Assembly (NCBI RefSeq): GCF_000004195.4 | Contig: NC_030681.2 | Location: 27,108,982-27,172,981, forward strand | Source of the DNA: Xenopus tropicalis | Lineage: Eukaryota > Chordata > Amphibia > Anura > Pipidae | Direction: 5' to 3' | DNA: 64,000 nucleotides | In this document: piece after piece, positions 11,661 to 20,224 of the stretch | How positions within the stretch are numbered: position 1 is the stretch's first letter | Layout: each line of letters begins with the position of its first letter | Notes under the pieces: generated by a model | Databases searched by the model: none | The model's input: the letters and a program-made list of their open reading frames with translations, nothing else | What the model was told of the DNA's origin: nothing | Made by a program: the position numbers and the translations under genes

Positions 11661-12306
11661 AAATACTTACATATCTATATTACTAAACTATAGACTTGCT
11701 ATACCTATAATAGATTACTAACCCCCCCCCCCCCCACAATGGCAGTGGTAAAGAAATAGCTTCTTTATTAATTGGAGGAAGCCTTTGATTTTCCTGATTC
11801 TGGGAGGCTCATTTTTCAAATTTTAGAACTTAAAGTTCTTTTTCAAATCAAATGAACTCAAAATTTTACCAAACTCGAATGTTTGCTTATTTATTCAAAA
11901 TTTTGAATATAAACTTGATCAAGTTAAAAAATAAAAAAATACATTGAATTCACATTCTACTCATTTCAGTTTGTGTACAAACTCTCAAAAACATTTGAAA
12001 AACTCAAAAAAGCACTTAAATGTGTAAATTGGGAGTTTTTGCCTTCAAAAATTTGAATTTTATTGTTGATAAACCAGCTGCTAAGTGTTGTTAGGTAGGA
12101 GGTTATAAAATATAATTTTTAGGTTTCCTCTGTACCTTGTCCTGCATGAATGAACAGTGAATTGGGAAGTGGCCATAAGGATTTCTCTGCTTTCTTTTTA
12201 CCTGTATACCCTAAGGTAGGGAGTAATAACTGAAGGTAGTTTGATGAGTGAGACCCCTAACCCACAGGCAGGCTTGAAGAAATCTTTCTGTCAGGTCACT
12301 GTAGGA
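11661..12306. other. AT-rich region with a diverged dispersed repeat
   Basis: A C-run sits at 11721-11736. The segment 11815-12080 resembles 44800-44990 (shared CTTATTTATTMA and ACATTCTAY blocks), so it is an old dispersed repeat. No gene is visible. Confidence 0.5.
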
Positions 12307-12600
12307 CAGGGATCCCCAACCTTTTTTACCCATGAGCCACATTTAAATTTAAAAAGAATTGGGGAGCAACACAAGCATGAAAAATGTACCTGGGGGTGAC
12401 AAATAAAGACTATGATTGGCTATTTGGTAGCCCCTATGTGCACTGGCAGCCTACAGGTGGCTCTGTTTGGCAGCACTTCTGGTTTTTACCCAACCAAAAC
12501 TTGCTTCTAAGCCAGGAATGTAAAAATAAGCACCTGCTTTAGGGCCACTGAGAGCAACATCCATGGGGTTGGGGAGAAACAAGTTGCTCACGAGCCACTG
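12307..12600. mobile_element. hAT-type MITE, CAGGGATCCCC family, right end truncated
   Basis: Begins CAGGGATCCCCAACCTTTT and shares its length and interior (GAGCAACACAAGC, GAGCAACATCCA, GAGCCACTGG) with copies at 37552 and 59805. It lacks the last ~14 bp that end GGATCACTG in the intact copy, and no target duplication is seen. Confidence 0.78.
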
Positions 12601-12753
12601 GTTTAACCTATCCGTAGGGGTGATACTTTAAGCTTTACAATGTCATTCCTCCTTTTAGAAATGCGGCCAACTCCACGCCCTCATTTAATCCATAAGGATA
12701 TGTAGTTTGCTATTCAAATATAATTTTCTGTTCCAACCTAAGCAATAAATGAT

Positions 12754-13158
12754 TCAAATCTCCCCCATTTTCATGTCATTATTAGAAATTCCCTTAATCT
12801 CAGTAATTTTTGTACCCTCACATTTCCCCCCATGTACCTCTGCATAATGTTTATATAAAACAGAAATTGGTTTATTGTTTTGAAGCATGATTTTCAGTCT
12901 TTTTATGGCCCCTCGCTGTCCCCCCACTTTTAGTTTTACCAATATATAATAAAGAACACTGTATCCCACTACATTACATGATTTACAATTATAAAATTCC
13001 CCTATATTATACCATACTCATAGTTGTTTTTTTTACCTTTCTGAACAAATTTACAGTTAACACATTTGTTGCACTTAATTATCCACAATATACATATATT
13101 TCTCTCTCTGTTATCTTAAATTTATTCTCTCTTAATCTTGATGGAGCTAACATCTCTT
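12754..13158 (-). pseudogene. Penelope-like element fragment (C-terminal part)
   Basis: Read on the minus strand from 13158 downwards, the frame gives FKEMLAPSRLREN at its start. It then gives CNKCVNCKF, NCKSCNVVGYSVLYYI and KVGGQRGAIKRL, then HYAEVHGGK. The order of a Cys-rich CxxCxxC block, a VVYLI-like strand and a YVGxTxRxxKxR-like block is that of the linker and GIY-YIG endonuclease region of Penelope-like retroelements. Internal stops and shifts are present, so it is dead. It ends exactly where the MITE of duplicate A begins. The piece preceding it in the protein lies at 19110-19240, on the plus strand, next to the MITE of duplicate B. Confidence 0.7.
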
Positions 13159-13612
13159 TAAAGAACAAGTAAACCTTTTTTTTTCTATTAATAAAATGAC
13201 TCTAAACAGCTTCCCAGAATTGCCTACCTTTGTCCCTCTGTTCTTTCTGACCTGGTCCCTCAGTTACAAGCTGATCGATTCCTCTCCTTCCTTGTTCAGA
13301 GTGAAGCTCCGCCCCCACTTCCTGTTCAGGTCTCTCTTTAAGAAAAAAAACCCTGCTAATGCACAGACGGGCTCCTGCTGCCTCCAGGCATGCGCAGAAG
13401 GCTCTCTAATTCGACTACAGGTAGTTTATGTAATGAGAGACCTGAACAGGAAGTGGGGGTCGAGCTTCATTCTGAACAAGGAAGGAGAGGAATCGATCAG
13501 CTTGTGACTGAGGAACCAGGTCAGAAAGAACAGAGGGACAAAGGTAGGCAATTCTGGGAAGCTGTTTAGAGTAATTTTATTAATAGAAAAAAAAAGGTTT
13601 ACTTATTCTTAT
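13159..13612. mobile_element. foldback MITE with ~190-bp inverted arms (copy A)
   Basis: The left arm starts TTAAAGAACAAGTAAACC and runs to about 13345. The right arm (about 13425-13612) is its reverse complement, ending GGTTTACTTATTCTT. The loop holds an A-run and CAGACGGGCTCCTGCTGCC. TTAAAG termini in a palindromic CTTTAAAG site suggest a T2-type Xenopus MITE, but this is inference. The pair of arms can recombine or fold, which may matter for the local duplication. Confidence 0.85.
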
Positions 13613-14025
13613 TTTTACTTATTGCTTATTGGAGCTTTTGAGTGTGGCTGCTCAAGCCATCTATCTTTGTAGTTTCATCCCAGTATAGAAAATTGTCCCC
13701 ACTGGGCCGCTGTATATATTTGTTCCCTATTTATATATGTTTCTGTGTGCAGACTACAAAGTGGGCCATGAAGAAGGGAAGTAAAAACTATCACAAGCCT
13801 TTTGCATTAAACTTGAAGTTGGCACTTGACTAATGTTATGTGGGCATTAAATGTGAATTTGGCACTGCATTTATATATTGCTATGTGTATTTGTTAAACA
13901 TTGATTCTTTTTCTTGCTTATTGCACCAAATGATAGACGTCACACTATTTTAACTGTGGTAGATCTCATGACGGAGGCCAGGGGGCAAGAGTAGATCACA
14001 GGGTGACAAAGTCTGGGCACCCCTG
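13613..14025. mobile_element. right part of a hAT element (copy A)
   Basis: The end TCTGGGCACCCCTG is followed by CTCTAAAG. The same right end occurs at 20108 in B, where the matching left end CAGGGGTGCCCAAAAGG is present at 18917. In A the left end is missing, replaced by the Penelope-like fragment. Confidence 0.75.
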
Positions 14026-14129
14026 CTCTAAAGCCCATCTAGCCGGTATTGCCCGTTGTTACAGTCAAATAGGGGTTACAGTATCTTTTCAGAAAGTTCT
14101 TGTTTCTGCATGCCTATGGAAAATTATTA

Positions 14130-14607
14130 ATAATGAGCGAATCTGTACCATTTTGTTTCGCTGTAAAATGTTGTGCGTCAAAAAACATTGTTGTCCCATA
14201 ATAATCTCAAAGCAATATATCCCATAATAATCACAAACCATATATATCCCATAATAATCACAAACCATATATATCCCATAATAATCACAAACCATATATA
14301 TCCCATAGTAAAATCAAACCAATATATCCCATAATAATCACAAACCATATATATATAGGACTTTTGAAATCTGTTATGATATATGTGTCCATATTATAGA
14401 AAATATTTTCTATTTTCATTCTTTTGGTATTTTAGAAACAAATATCTTGTTATGGAATTGCAAAAATTCCATCATGTTTTGAAACTTTAGGTTGCCCTGA
14501 AAAAAAATTGATATATCGTTGTCGTTGGTAAACTAAAATTGCCCCCATAAAATGCCCCTAAAGTAAAATATCACAAAATGTTAAAAACTTGTGTGGCAGT
14601 GAAAGGG
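14130..14607. mobile_element. piggyBac-type right end with 27-bp minisatellite (copy A)
   Basis: Ends GGCAGTGAAAGGG at 14607 followed by TTAA (14608-14611). Reversed, this is CCCTTTCACTGCC, which matches the terminal repeat of the giant element at 12 of its first 14 positions. No left partner end was found, so it is a one-ended relic. It includes six units of a 27-bp repeat (CCCATAATAATCACAAACC plus ATATATAT) at about 14205-14350. Confidence 0.65.
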
Positions 14608-14664
14608 TTAAAGACAATTCTATGCTAGAAAACACATTAGGGTGTGGTTTAGTTACTATTGTGT

Positions 14665-14856
14665 GATCACCATAGCAACCGCATTGTGACATCACTGATA
14701 AGTAAACACAAGCTCATTAGTATGCGGTTACCATGGCAACACTGATAAGATCAGTTTGCTTATCTTGTATTATGTGGTTACCGTAGCAACCGCATTGTGA
14801 CATCACCGACAAGCTCATTAGTATGCGGTTACCATGGCAACAGCAGGCTATATAAG
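14665..14856 (+). promoter_or_regulatory. TATA promoter with RFX X-box cluster, gene A
   Basis: Perfect palindromic X-boxes of the GTNRCC-N(0-3)-RGYAAC type are GTTACCATGGCAAC at 14727-14740, GTTACCGTAGCAAC at 14777-14790 and GTTACCATGGCAAC at 14828-14841. A fourth, degenerate site ATCACCATAGCAAC is at 14666-14679. CRE-like TGACATCA occurs at 14687-14694 and 14798-14805, and GATAAG/CTTATC motifs lie between. TATATAAG at 14849-14856 is 95 bp before the ATG. The block is a ~110-bp direct repeat. X-boxes bind RFX factors, which drive ciliary and spermatid genes. That these sites act here is inferred. Confidence 0.8.
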
Positions 14857-14943
14857 CCTGACACTGAGCACAGAGCTCAGTTCGAAGTGGGACTTGCTTC
14901 GAACAACATCTGCTGACTAGAGCTCAGCAACCTTTCCTTAGCA
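14857..14943 (+). other. 5' leader of gene A with small hairpin
   Basis: The transcription start is expected about 25-30 bp after the TATA box. The leader holds GTTCGAAG (14880-14887) paired with CTTCGAAC (14897-14904) around a 9-nt loop, and GAGCTCAG twice (14873-14880, 14920-14927). There is no upstream ATG between the TATA box and the start codon. The context AGCAATGA has a purine at -3. Confidence 0.55.
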
Positions 14944-16443
14944 ATGAATTTTCCACCTTTCATTGCTTTTCTTATTTTATTGGAACAATGTTTTCATTCA
15001 TCTGATCGATCATCACTGACCCAGAAAGTAATCCTGACACCAGAAGAATTTGAATTATTTAGAAATGTTAAAGATACTGATATTGAAGAGATCTACCCAT
15101 TGGGTTCAGTTATCCTAATGGTATTTTCCTTGGCAGTTACCATTAACTGGACTGTTGGCCATTATTGGAGACAGCCCTACAGAAGGGGGGCGGGTTGGGC
15201 CCATCTATTATCAGTAATGATATTCACAGCCCTTCTTTATACCCGTCACACATCACTGGAGTTCCACAATGGAAACCCAGAATATGAAGAAATAGAAAAT
15301 GACGAAGATGAAGAGAATGAGGAGAACTTGTTAGTTTATCTCTTTGCTCTCCTTGTATTTATCTTCGTATTCACCATTGACTGGTGTTGGAGTAACATTG
15401 CTAAAAAGCTCACTGGTGTTTCTCCCAGCCAGACCAGCCATAAGAGGCATCTAGAAGAGAGGCTCTTGGTTGGTCAAGGCTTACTTGGAGAAGAGGAACT
15501 GCAACAACATCTTCCACAAAAAACTCTGAGGATATTTATTGCCACCTGGAATATGAATGAAAAAAAGGATCTTCCAGAGAGACTGGATGATTTACTGTTT
15601 CCATTGGGCACCGAGTCTGCACAAGACCTGTATGTAATCGGAGTGCAAGAAGGCTGCCCCAACAGGCAAGAATGGCAAAACCGTCTGCAGCTGACACTGG
15701 GGCATCGTTATGTCTTGCTCCACTCAGCAGCTCACGGTGTCCTGTACCTGTCTCTGTTTATCAGGAGAGATCTCGTGTGGTTCTGCTCTGAGGTTGAATG
15801 TGCAACCGTCACTACGAGATTCTTCCCATTGATTAAGACCAAAGGGGCTGTGGCTGCTTCATTTACATTCTTTGGAACCTCATTCCTTTTTATCAATGCC
15901 CACTTTGCGGCAGGAGATTCCAAAGTAAAGCAAAGAATCCAGAATTATGAGAAAATAATCAAAGACCTGAAGCTCCCAAAAAATGTTCCTGACACAAACC
16001 CCGTTTACTCTGATCCCGACGATGTGACGAGCCGGTTTGACGAAGTCTTCTGGTTTGGGGACTTCAATTTCCGCTTGAGCAAGAGTCGGAGGGAAGTTGA
16101 TTCCATCCTAGAGAACCTTCCAGAGAATGATATGAGGTCCCTCCTGCAGTACGATCAGCTGTCAGAAGAGGTGACTAAAGGTTCTATATTCAAAGGATTT
16201 AAGGAAGGCGAAATCCATTTCCGCCCCACATATAGATTTAATATCGGATCCGATGACTATGACACCAGTAAGAAACAGAGGACGCCTTCCTACACTGATC
16301 GAGTGATGTACAAGAGCCGGAATCAGGATGATATCCATGTTCTGAAATATGGCTCTTGTTCCCTTATGAGACAATCGGACCACAAACCTGTTTTTGGACT
16401 ATTTGAAGTATTGATAAAACCAGGGTCCACTAACATTCCTTAG
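14944..16443 (+). CDS. INPP5E-like inositol-polyphosphate 5-phosphatase, membrane-anchored, intronless (copy A)
   Basis: 499 codons in one exon. Residues 195-492 form a 5-phosphatase (exonuclease-endonuclease-phosphatase fold) domain that removes the 5-phosphate from phosphoinositides such as PI(4,5)P2 and PI(3,4,5)P3. Motifs seen are TWNMN (201-205), GVQEG with the Mg-binding Glu236, NAHFAAGD (318-325) with His320, WFGDFNFR (370-377), TPSYTDRV (447-454) and SDHKPV with Asp479 and His480. The sequence is closest to INPP5E, the ciliary 5-phosphatase. The N-terminus is unlike INPP5E: hydrophobic segments at about 6-17, 53-71, 86-100 and 129-150, with an acidic stretch at 114-127. The protein ends at STNIP and lacks the C-terminal CAAX tail. 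INPP5E is multi-exonic, so this is a retrocopy or retro-derived chimera. The domain call is very sure; activity and topology are inferred. Confidence 0.93.
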   Translation: MNFPPFIAFLILLEQCFHSSDRSSLTQKVILTPEEFELFRNVKDTDIEEIYPLGSVILMVFSLAVTINWTVGHYWRQPYRRGAGWAHLLSVMIFTALLYTRHTSLEFHNGNPEYEEIENDEDEENEENLLVYLFALLVFIFVFTIDWCWSNIAKKLTGVSPSQTSHKRHLEERLLVGQGLLGEEELQQHLPQKTLRIFIATWNMNEKKDLPERLDDLLFPLGTESAQDLYVIGVQEGCPNRQEWQNRLQLTLGHRYVLLHSAAHGVLYLSLFIRRDLVWFCSEVECATVTTRFFPLIKTKGAVAASFTFFGTSFLFINAHFAAGDSKVKQRIQNYEKIIKDLKLPKNVPDTNPVYSDPDDVTSRFDEVFWFGDFNFRLSKSRREVDSILENLPENDMRSLLQYDQLSEEVTKGSIFKGFKEGEIHFRPTYRFNIGSDDYDTSKKQRTPSYTDRVMYKSRNQDDIHVLKYGSCSLMRQSDHKPVFGLFEVLIKPGSTNIP

Positions 16444-16581
16444 ACTGTTTGAAAGAAAACTTTATTTAATGGGGCTAAAGAAAAACTGACATTAAATACA
16501 TTAAATGAGAAAACCGAAAACCAACAGTCTATTGGCGTGGGGAGGGTGGGAGGGCCAATGACTTGGTTTTCTTTGCCTTTG

Positions 16582-16587
16582 AATAAA
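16582..16587 (+). terminator. poly(A) signal of gene A
   Basis: AATAAA about 140 bp past the stop codon, in TTTGAATAAAACATG; weaker ATTAAA motifs lie at about 16490 and 16499. No genomic A-tail follows, so retrocopy status rests on the lack of introns, not on a poly(A) scar. Confidence 0.6.
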
Positions 16588-16857
16588 ACATGCAATTGAA
16601 GCACTTGCACGTTTTGTGAATATCGCCAGTGCTGGCATTTTAGCCCAATTCCTATAGCCAGCATGGGAGGGATGGCAAGGGGGCGATTTCACACAATGAA
16701 CACTCTGGGCAAAACAAGCCAAATGATAAAGCTGCTACAACCAACTGCCATATACTTATAGCACCCAACCCCACATATCTGTGACAAGATAAATACAGTG
16801 CCATGTATTATACGCCAGAACAGCAGGATAAATACAAGGCCAATTTCATGCACTGTT

Positions 16858-17022
16858 ATTATTATTATTAACAGTTATTTATAAAGCGCTAACATATTCC
16901 GCAGCGCTGTACAATAAGTGGGTTTCATACTTTGGACATACAGAGTAACATATATAGCAATCAATAACCGATACAAGAGGTGAAGAGGGCACTGCCCAAA
17001 AGAGCTTACAATCTACAATCTA
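16858..17022 (-). mobile_element. L2/CR1-type LINE or SINE 3' tail (copy A)
   Basis: Read on the minus strand it gives GTAAGCTCTTTTGGGCAG... then CAGCGCTGCGGAATATGTT, GCGCTTTATAAATAA and (TAA)n. The blocks resemble the shared 3' tail of L2/MIR-type elements. Other copies are at 20449, 23079, 49583 and 52376. Confidence 0.72.
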
Positions 17023-17037
17023 CTGTTATACCCTGGA

Positions 17038-17345
17038 ACACAAGCCCCAAGAAGAACGAAACCGGTCTGTAGTTGGGAATCTGGTCTATTTGCGTACGTA
17101 TGAGGCGGTCTCCTCAACCCTTTTGACTTGTTCGTGAATCCCCACTCCTGACTCTACCTAAGCTGATCAGAAAACCCTGCACTACACTGATGAGCCCCAA
17201 GAAGGGCGAAACCGGTCTGTAGTTGGGAATCTTGACTTGTTTGTGAATCCCCACTCCTGGCTCTACCTAAGCTGATCAGAACACCCTGCACTACACTGAT
17301 GAGCCCCAATAAGGGCGAAACCGGTCTGTAGTTAGGAATCTGATC
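17038..17345. repeat. ~108-bp tandem repeat, about three units (copy A)
   Basis: Three units start with GCCCCAAGAAG and contain GAAACCGGTCTGTAGTTGG and CCCCACTCCTG, at about 17043, 17191 and 17305, with unequal spacing. The same array occurs at 23264-23566 in B. The minus-strand 85-residue frame through it is repeat-derived. Confidence 0.75.
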
Positions 17346-18110
17346 AGCTATTATCCTGGCTTCTGCTTTAAAAACCCAGTGGGTGAGCTTTAGCCTATAG
17401 GATAAACCCATGTAAATGGGATTTTTTAGGAGCCTTAAGGAATTTGTTCCCAGAATCCCTTTGGTTTATTTGCATTCGTATGAGGCGGTCTCCTCAGCAC
17501 TTTTGACTTGTTCATGAACCCCGGAACACTGGAATTCACTTCACAACAACTTTTTATATACAATCCATATACCTCTGGCATGCTATTGGTTAGTGTAGGA
17601 CATAGCCCTCATTTTTCCAAAGTTTTTCCTCCTTCAGAACTAGGTACAACACACACATTTATAGAAGTGCTGCTTCCTTCTCTTGAGATGGGTGTCCTAA
17701 TAACAGCTAATAAAATTCCCCACCTAAAATTTAGCCACAGTATTAATTGCCAGACTTCACTTCAATTAGATAACTCACTCCAAGCAACCAGTGGTGGAAA
17801 CTACTCCATATACAATGCCATGCATTTACAAGAACTAATTCATATTTCTTGTGATAGGGTTCTGTATATACTGCAGTGCTCAAAGGGCAGAGTAATTTAA
17901 TTCAGAAAACTGAAAGTGAAAGATCTTTCACTTTCCAACTTCCTGGTTCTTTCAGGTAACAGTTACAGGAGGAGAAGGTAGTTAATCAAATTACCACGTG
18001 TATAATGATCCTTATCTATAAGCCTAAAGAAGTGAGCAGAAGGGAACTGTCCTTATTACAAGGGAAGGATGAGGGAGGAGGTAAAGGTAAAAACAAAATA
18101 ATATTCACTT
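17346..18110. other. shared 3' flank of duplicate A, no gene
   Basis: Unique duplicated sequence with an open frame of 130 codons at 17508-17900 that has a different N-terminal start in B (23638). It has no recognisable motif and looks fortuitous. GAAAGTGAAAGATCTTTCACTTTC at about 17911-17934 is a perfect 24-bp palindrome. Confidence 0.55.
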
Positions 18111-18111
18111 A

Positions 18112-18561
18112 GGGGCTGATTTACTTACCCACGAACGGGTCGAATGGAGTCCGATTGCGTTTTTTTCGTAATGATCGGTACTTTGCGATTTTTTCGTATG
18201 TTTTGCGATTTTTTCGGATTCTTTACGAATTTTTCGGATCCAATACGATTTTTGCGTAAAAACGCGAGTTTTCCTATCCATTACGAAAGTTGCGTAAAAA
18301 GTTGCGCATTTTGCGTAGCGTTAAAACTTACACGAAAAATGCGCAACTTTTCGCGTAAGTTTTAACGCTACGCAAAATGCGCAACTTTTTACGCAACTTT
18401 CGTAATGGATACGCGTTTTTACGCAAAAATCGTATTGGTAACGAAAAATTCGTACAGAATCCGAAAAAATCGCAAAACATACGAAAAAGTCGCAAAATGT
18501 TCGTTTTCAAGTCGGAACTTTTCCAATTCGGGTCGGATTCGTGGGTTAGTAAATCAGCCCC
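18112..18561. mobile_element. 450-bp Harbinger-like foldback MITE, only in duplicate A
   Basis: Ends GGGGCTGATTTACT and AGTAAATCAGCCCC are inverted repeats and the arms pair along most of the element, with TTTTTACGCAACTTTCG-type motifs. The empty site survives in B at about 24260 (CACTTAGTGATTT). The flanks TTA/CTA here suggest a 3-bp target duplication with one change, as in PIF/Harbinger. The family name is an inference. Confidence 0.85.
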
Positions 18562-18955
18562 CTAGTGATTTATAATAGAAAACATTGAAGAAAACATGGA
18601 TTTTTTCATTTAAAAATATAGCCAGAATATATTTTCAAAATAAGTCCTATTTATTATGCTTATGTCAAGAAAAGGTGTATTAAGGTGTATACCACTCCTC
18701 CCATATTGCCTGATGATGTGACCCATGACTATTGTTCGTACTTTAAGAATGTAGGCTGAGAAACTTACACCAGACATTAGTTCAGGGATAATATCCCTGG
18801 GGTGGGCAGCTGACCATATAGATAGCTAAACAATGGTTATGTAACCCTTTCTTGGCTGTAACCAAGCCAACAGCACGGCTAGGCGTGTAGAGTCCTATGA
18901 ACCCCATGCTCTAATGCAGGGGTGCCCAAAAGGTAGATCGCGATCTACCAGTAGA

Positions 18956-19060
18956 TCTGTTCTTTCTGACCTGGTTCCTCAGTTACAAGATGACCGATTC
19001 CTCTCCTTCTTTGTTCAGAGTGAAGCTCTGCCCCCACTTCCTGTTCAGGTCTCTCATCAA
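18956..19060. mobile_element. partial copy of the foldback MITE
   Basis: Matches the left arm of the MITE at 13159/19243 (TTCTTTCTGACCTGGT to CACTTCCTGTTCAGGTCTC), but is diverged and lacks the rest. It lies ~190 bp before the full copy in B. Confidence 0.8.
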
Positions 19061-19109
19061 GAAAGAAAGATAGAACACAACTGTTGATAGCAAAAGGGTA
19101 TCACCAAGA

Positions 19110-19240
19110 AAGTAAAAAGATGCAGATAGTTATACATTTAAGAAGTTGATTATGAAAAATTGGGAGATATTAAAGCAAAATAAAGATCTAGAGCCCTTTA
19201 TAGGAGATAAACCTAGAATAGTATTTAGACGTGCTAGTAA
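19110..19240 (+). pseudogene. Penelope-like element fragment (central part)
   Basis: The plus-strand frame reads SYTFKKLIMKNWEILKQ followed by DLEPFIGDKPRIVFRRASNF. This matches the W-x-x-L...P-x-I-x-x-R-R-x-x-N-F block that precedes the Cys-rich linker in Penelope-like and related reverse-transcriptase proteins. It breaks at codons N-F-K in AACTTTAAAG, exactly where the MITE of duplicate B starts. The continuing half (F-K-E-M-L-A-P-S) lies inverted at 12754-13158. Confidence 0.68.
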
Positions 19241-19242
19241 CT

Positions 19243-19694
19243 TTAAAGAACAAGTAAACCTTTTTTTCTATTAATAAAATTACTCTAAACAGCTTCCCAG
19301 AATTGCCTACCTTTGTCCCACTGTTCTTTCTGACCTGGTCCCTCAGCTACAAGCTGATCGATTCCTCTCCTTCCTTGTTCAGAGTGAAGCTCCACCCCCA
19401 CTTCCTGTTCCGGTCTTTCATCAAGAAAAAAAACCCTGCTAATGCACAGACGGGCTCCTGCTGCCTTCAGGCATGCGCAGAAGGCTCTCTAATTCGACTA
19501 CAGGTAGTTTATGTAATGAGAGACCTGAACAGGAAGTGGGGGTCGAGCTTCATTCTGAACAAGGAAGGAGAGGAATCGATCAGCTTGTGACTGAGGAACC
19601 AGGTCAGAAAGAACAGAGGGACAAAGGTAGGCAATTCTGGGAAGCTGTTTAGAGTAATTTTATTAATAGAAAAAAAAAGGTTTACTTATTCTTA
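19243..19694. mobile_element. foldback MITE with ~190-bp inverted arms (copy B)
   Basis: Same element as in duplicate A, with a few substitutions and a slightly different loop (TCATCAAGAAAAAAAACC). Both arms are complete. Confidence 0.85.
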
Positions 19695-20224
19695 TTTTTA
19701 CTTATTGCTTATTGGAGCTTTTGAGTGCGGCTGCTCAAGCCATCTATCTTTGTAGTTTCATCCCAGTATAGAAAATTGTCCCCACTGGGCCTCTGTATAT
19801 ATTTGTTCCATATTTATATATGTTTCTGTGTGCAGACTACAAAGTGGGCCATGAAGAAGGGAAGTAAAAACTATCACAAGCCTTTTACATTAAAATTGAA
19901 GTTGGCACTTGACTAATGTTATGTGGGCATTAAATGTGAATTTGGCACTGCATTTATATATTGCTATGTGTATTTGTTAAACATTGATTCTTTTTCTTGC
20001 TTATTGCACCAAATGATAGACGTCACACTATTTTAACTGTGGTAGATCTCATGACGGAGGCCAGGGGGCAAGAGTAGATCACAGGGTGACAAAGTCTGGG
20101 CACCCCTGCTCTAAAGCCCATCTAGCCGGTATTGCCCGTTGTTACAGTCAAATAGGGGTTACAGTATCTTTTCAGAAAGTTCTTGTTTCTGCATGCCTAT
20201 GGAAAATTATTAATAATGAGCGAA

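Larger units (their letters stand above)
13155..18884. repeat. tandem duplicate A (~5.7 kb)
   Basis: Matches 19238-24565 at roughly 98-99% over long stretches. It contains in order a foldback MITE, the right part of a hAT element, a piggyBac-type relic, a TATA/X-box promoter, the 5-phosphatase gene, an L2-type tail and a 108-bp tandem repeat. It differs from B by one extra 27-bp unit near 14210-14350, the 450-bp foldback at 18112-18561, an extra ~70 bp near 17476-17545, and the absence of the L2-type tail found at 20449-20617 in B. Confidence 0.95.
18917..20108. mobile_element. hAT element with nested insertions (copy B)
   Basis: Left end CAGGGGTGCCCAAAAGG and right end TCTGGGCACCCCTG are inverted repeats, flanked by CTCTAATG (18909-18916) and CTCTAAAG (20109-20116), a 7/8 match of an 8-bp target duplication. 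Inside lie a MITE fragment (18956-19060), a Penelope-like fragment and the full foldback MITE. No transposase frame was recognised. Confidence 0.78.

Noticed and set aside
13196..13507. 103-codon frame repeated at 19303-19590
   Set aside because: Lies inside the foldback MITE and reads through both arms and the loop.
14944..15510. Possibility that the N-terminal hydrophobic region is a mis-joined non-coding leader and the true start is further in
   Set aside because: The frame is uninterrupted from the first ATG after the TATA box. Both copies keep it without indels, and the first ATG has a purine at -3.
17508..17900. 130-codon frame, also open in duplicate B (136 codons)
   Set aside because: The start region differs between copies because of a ~70-bp indel. 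No motif is visible; openness in B follows from recent duplication.
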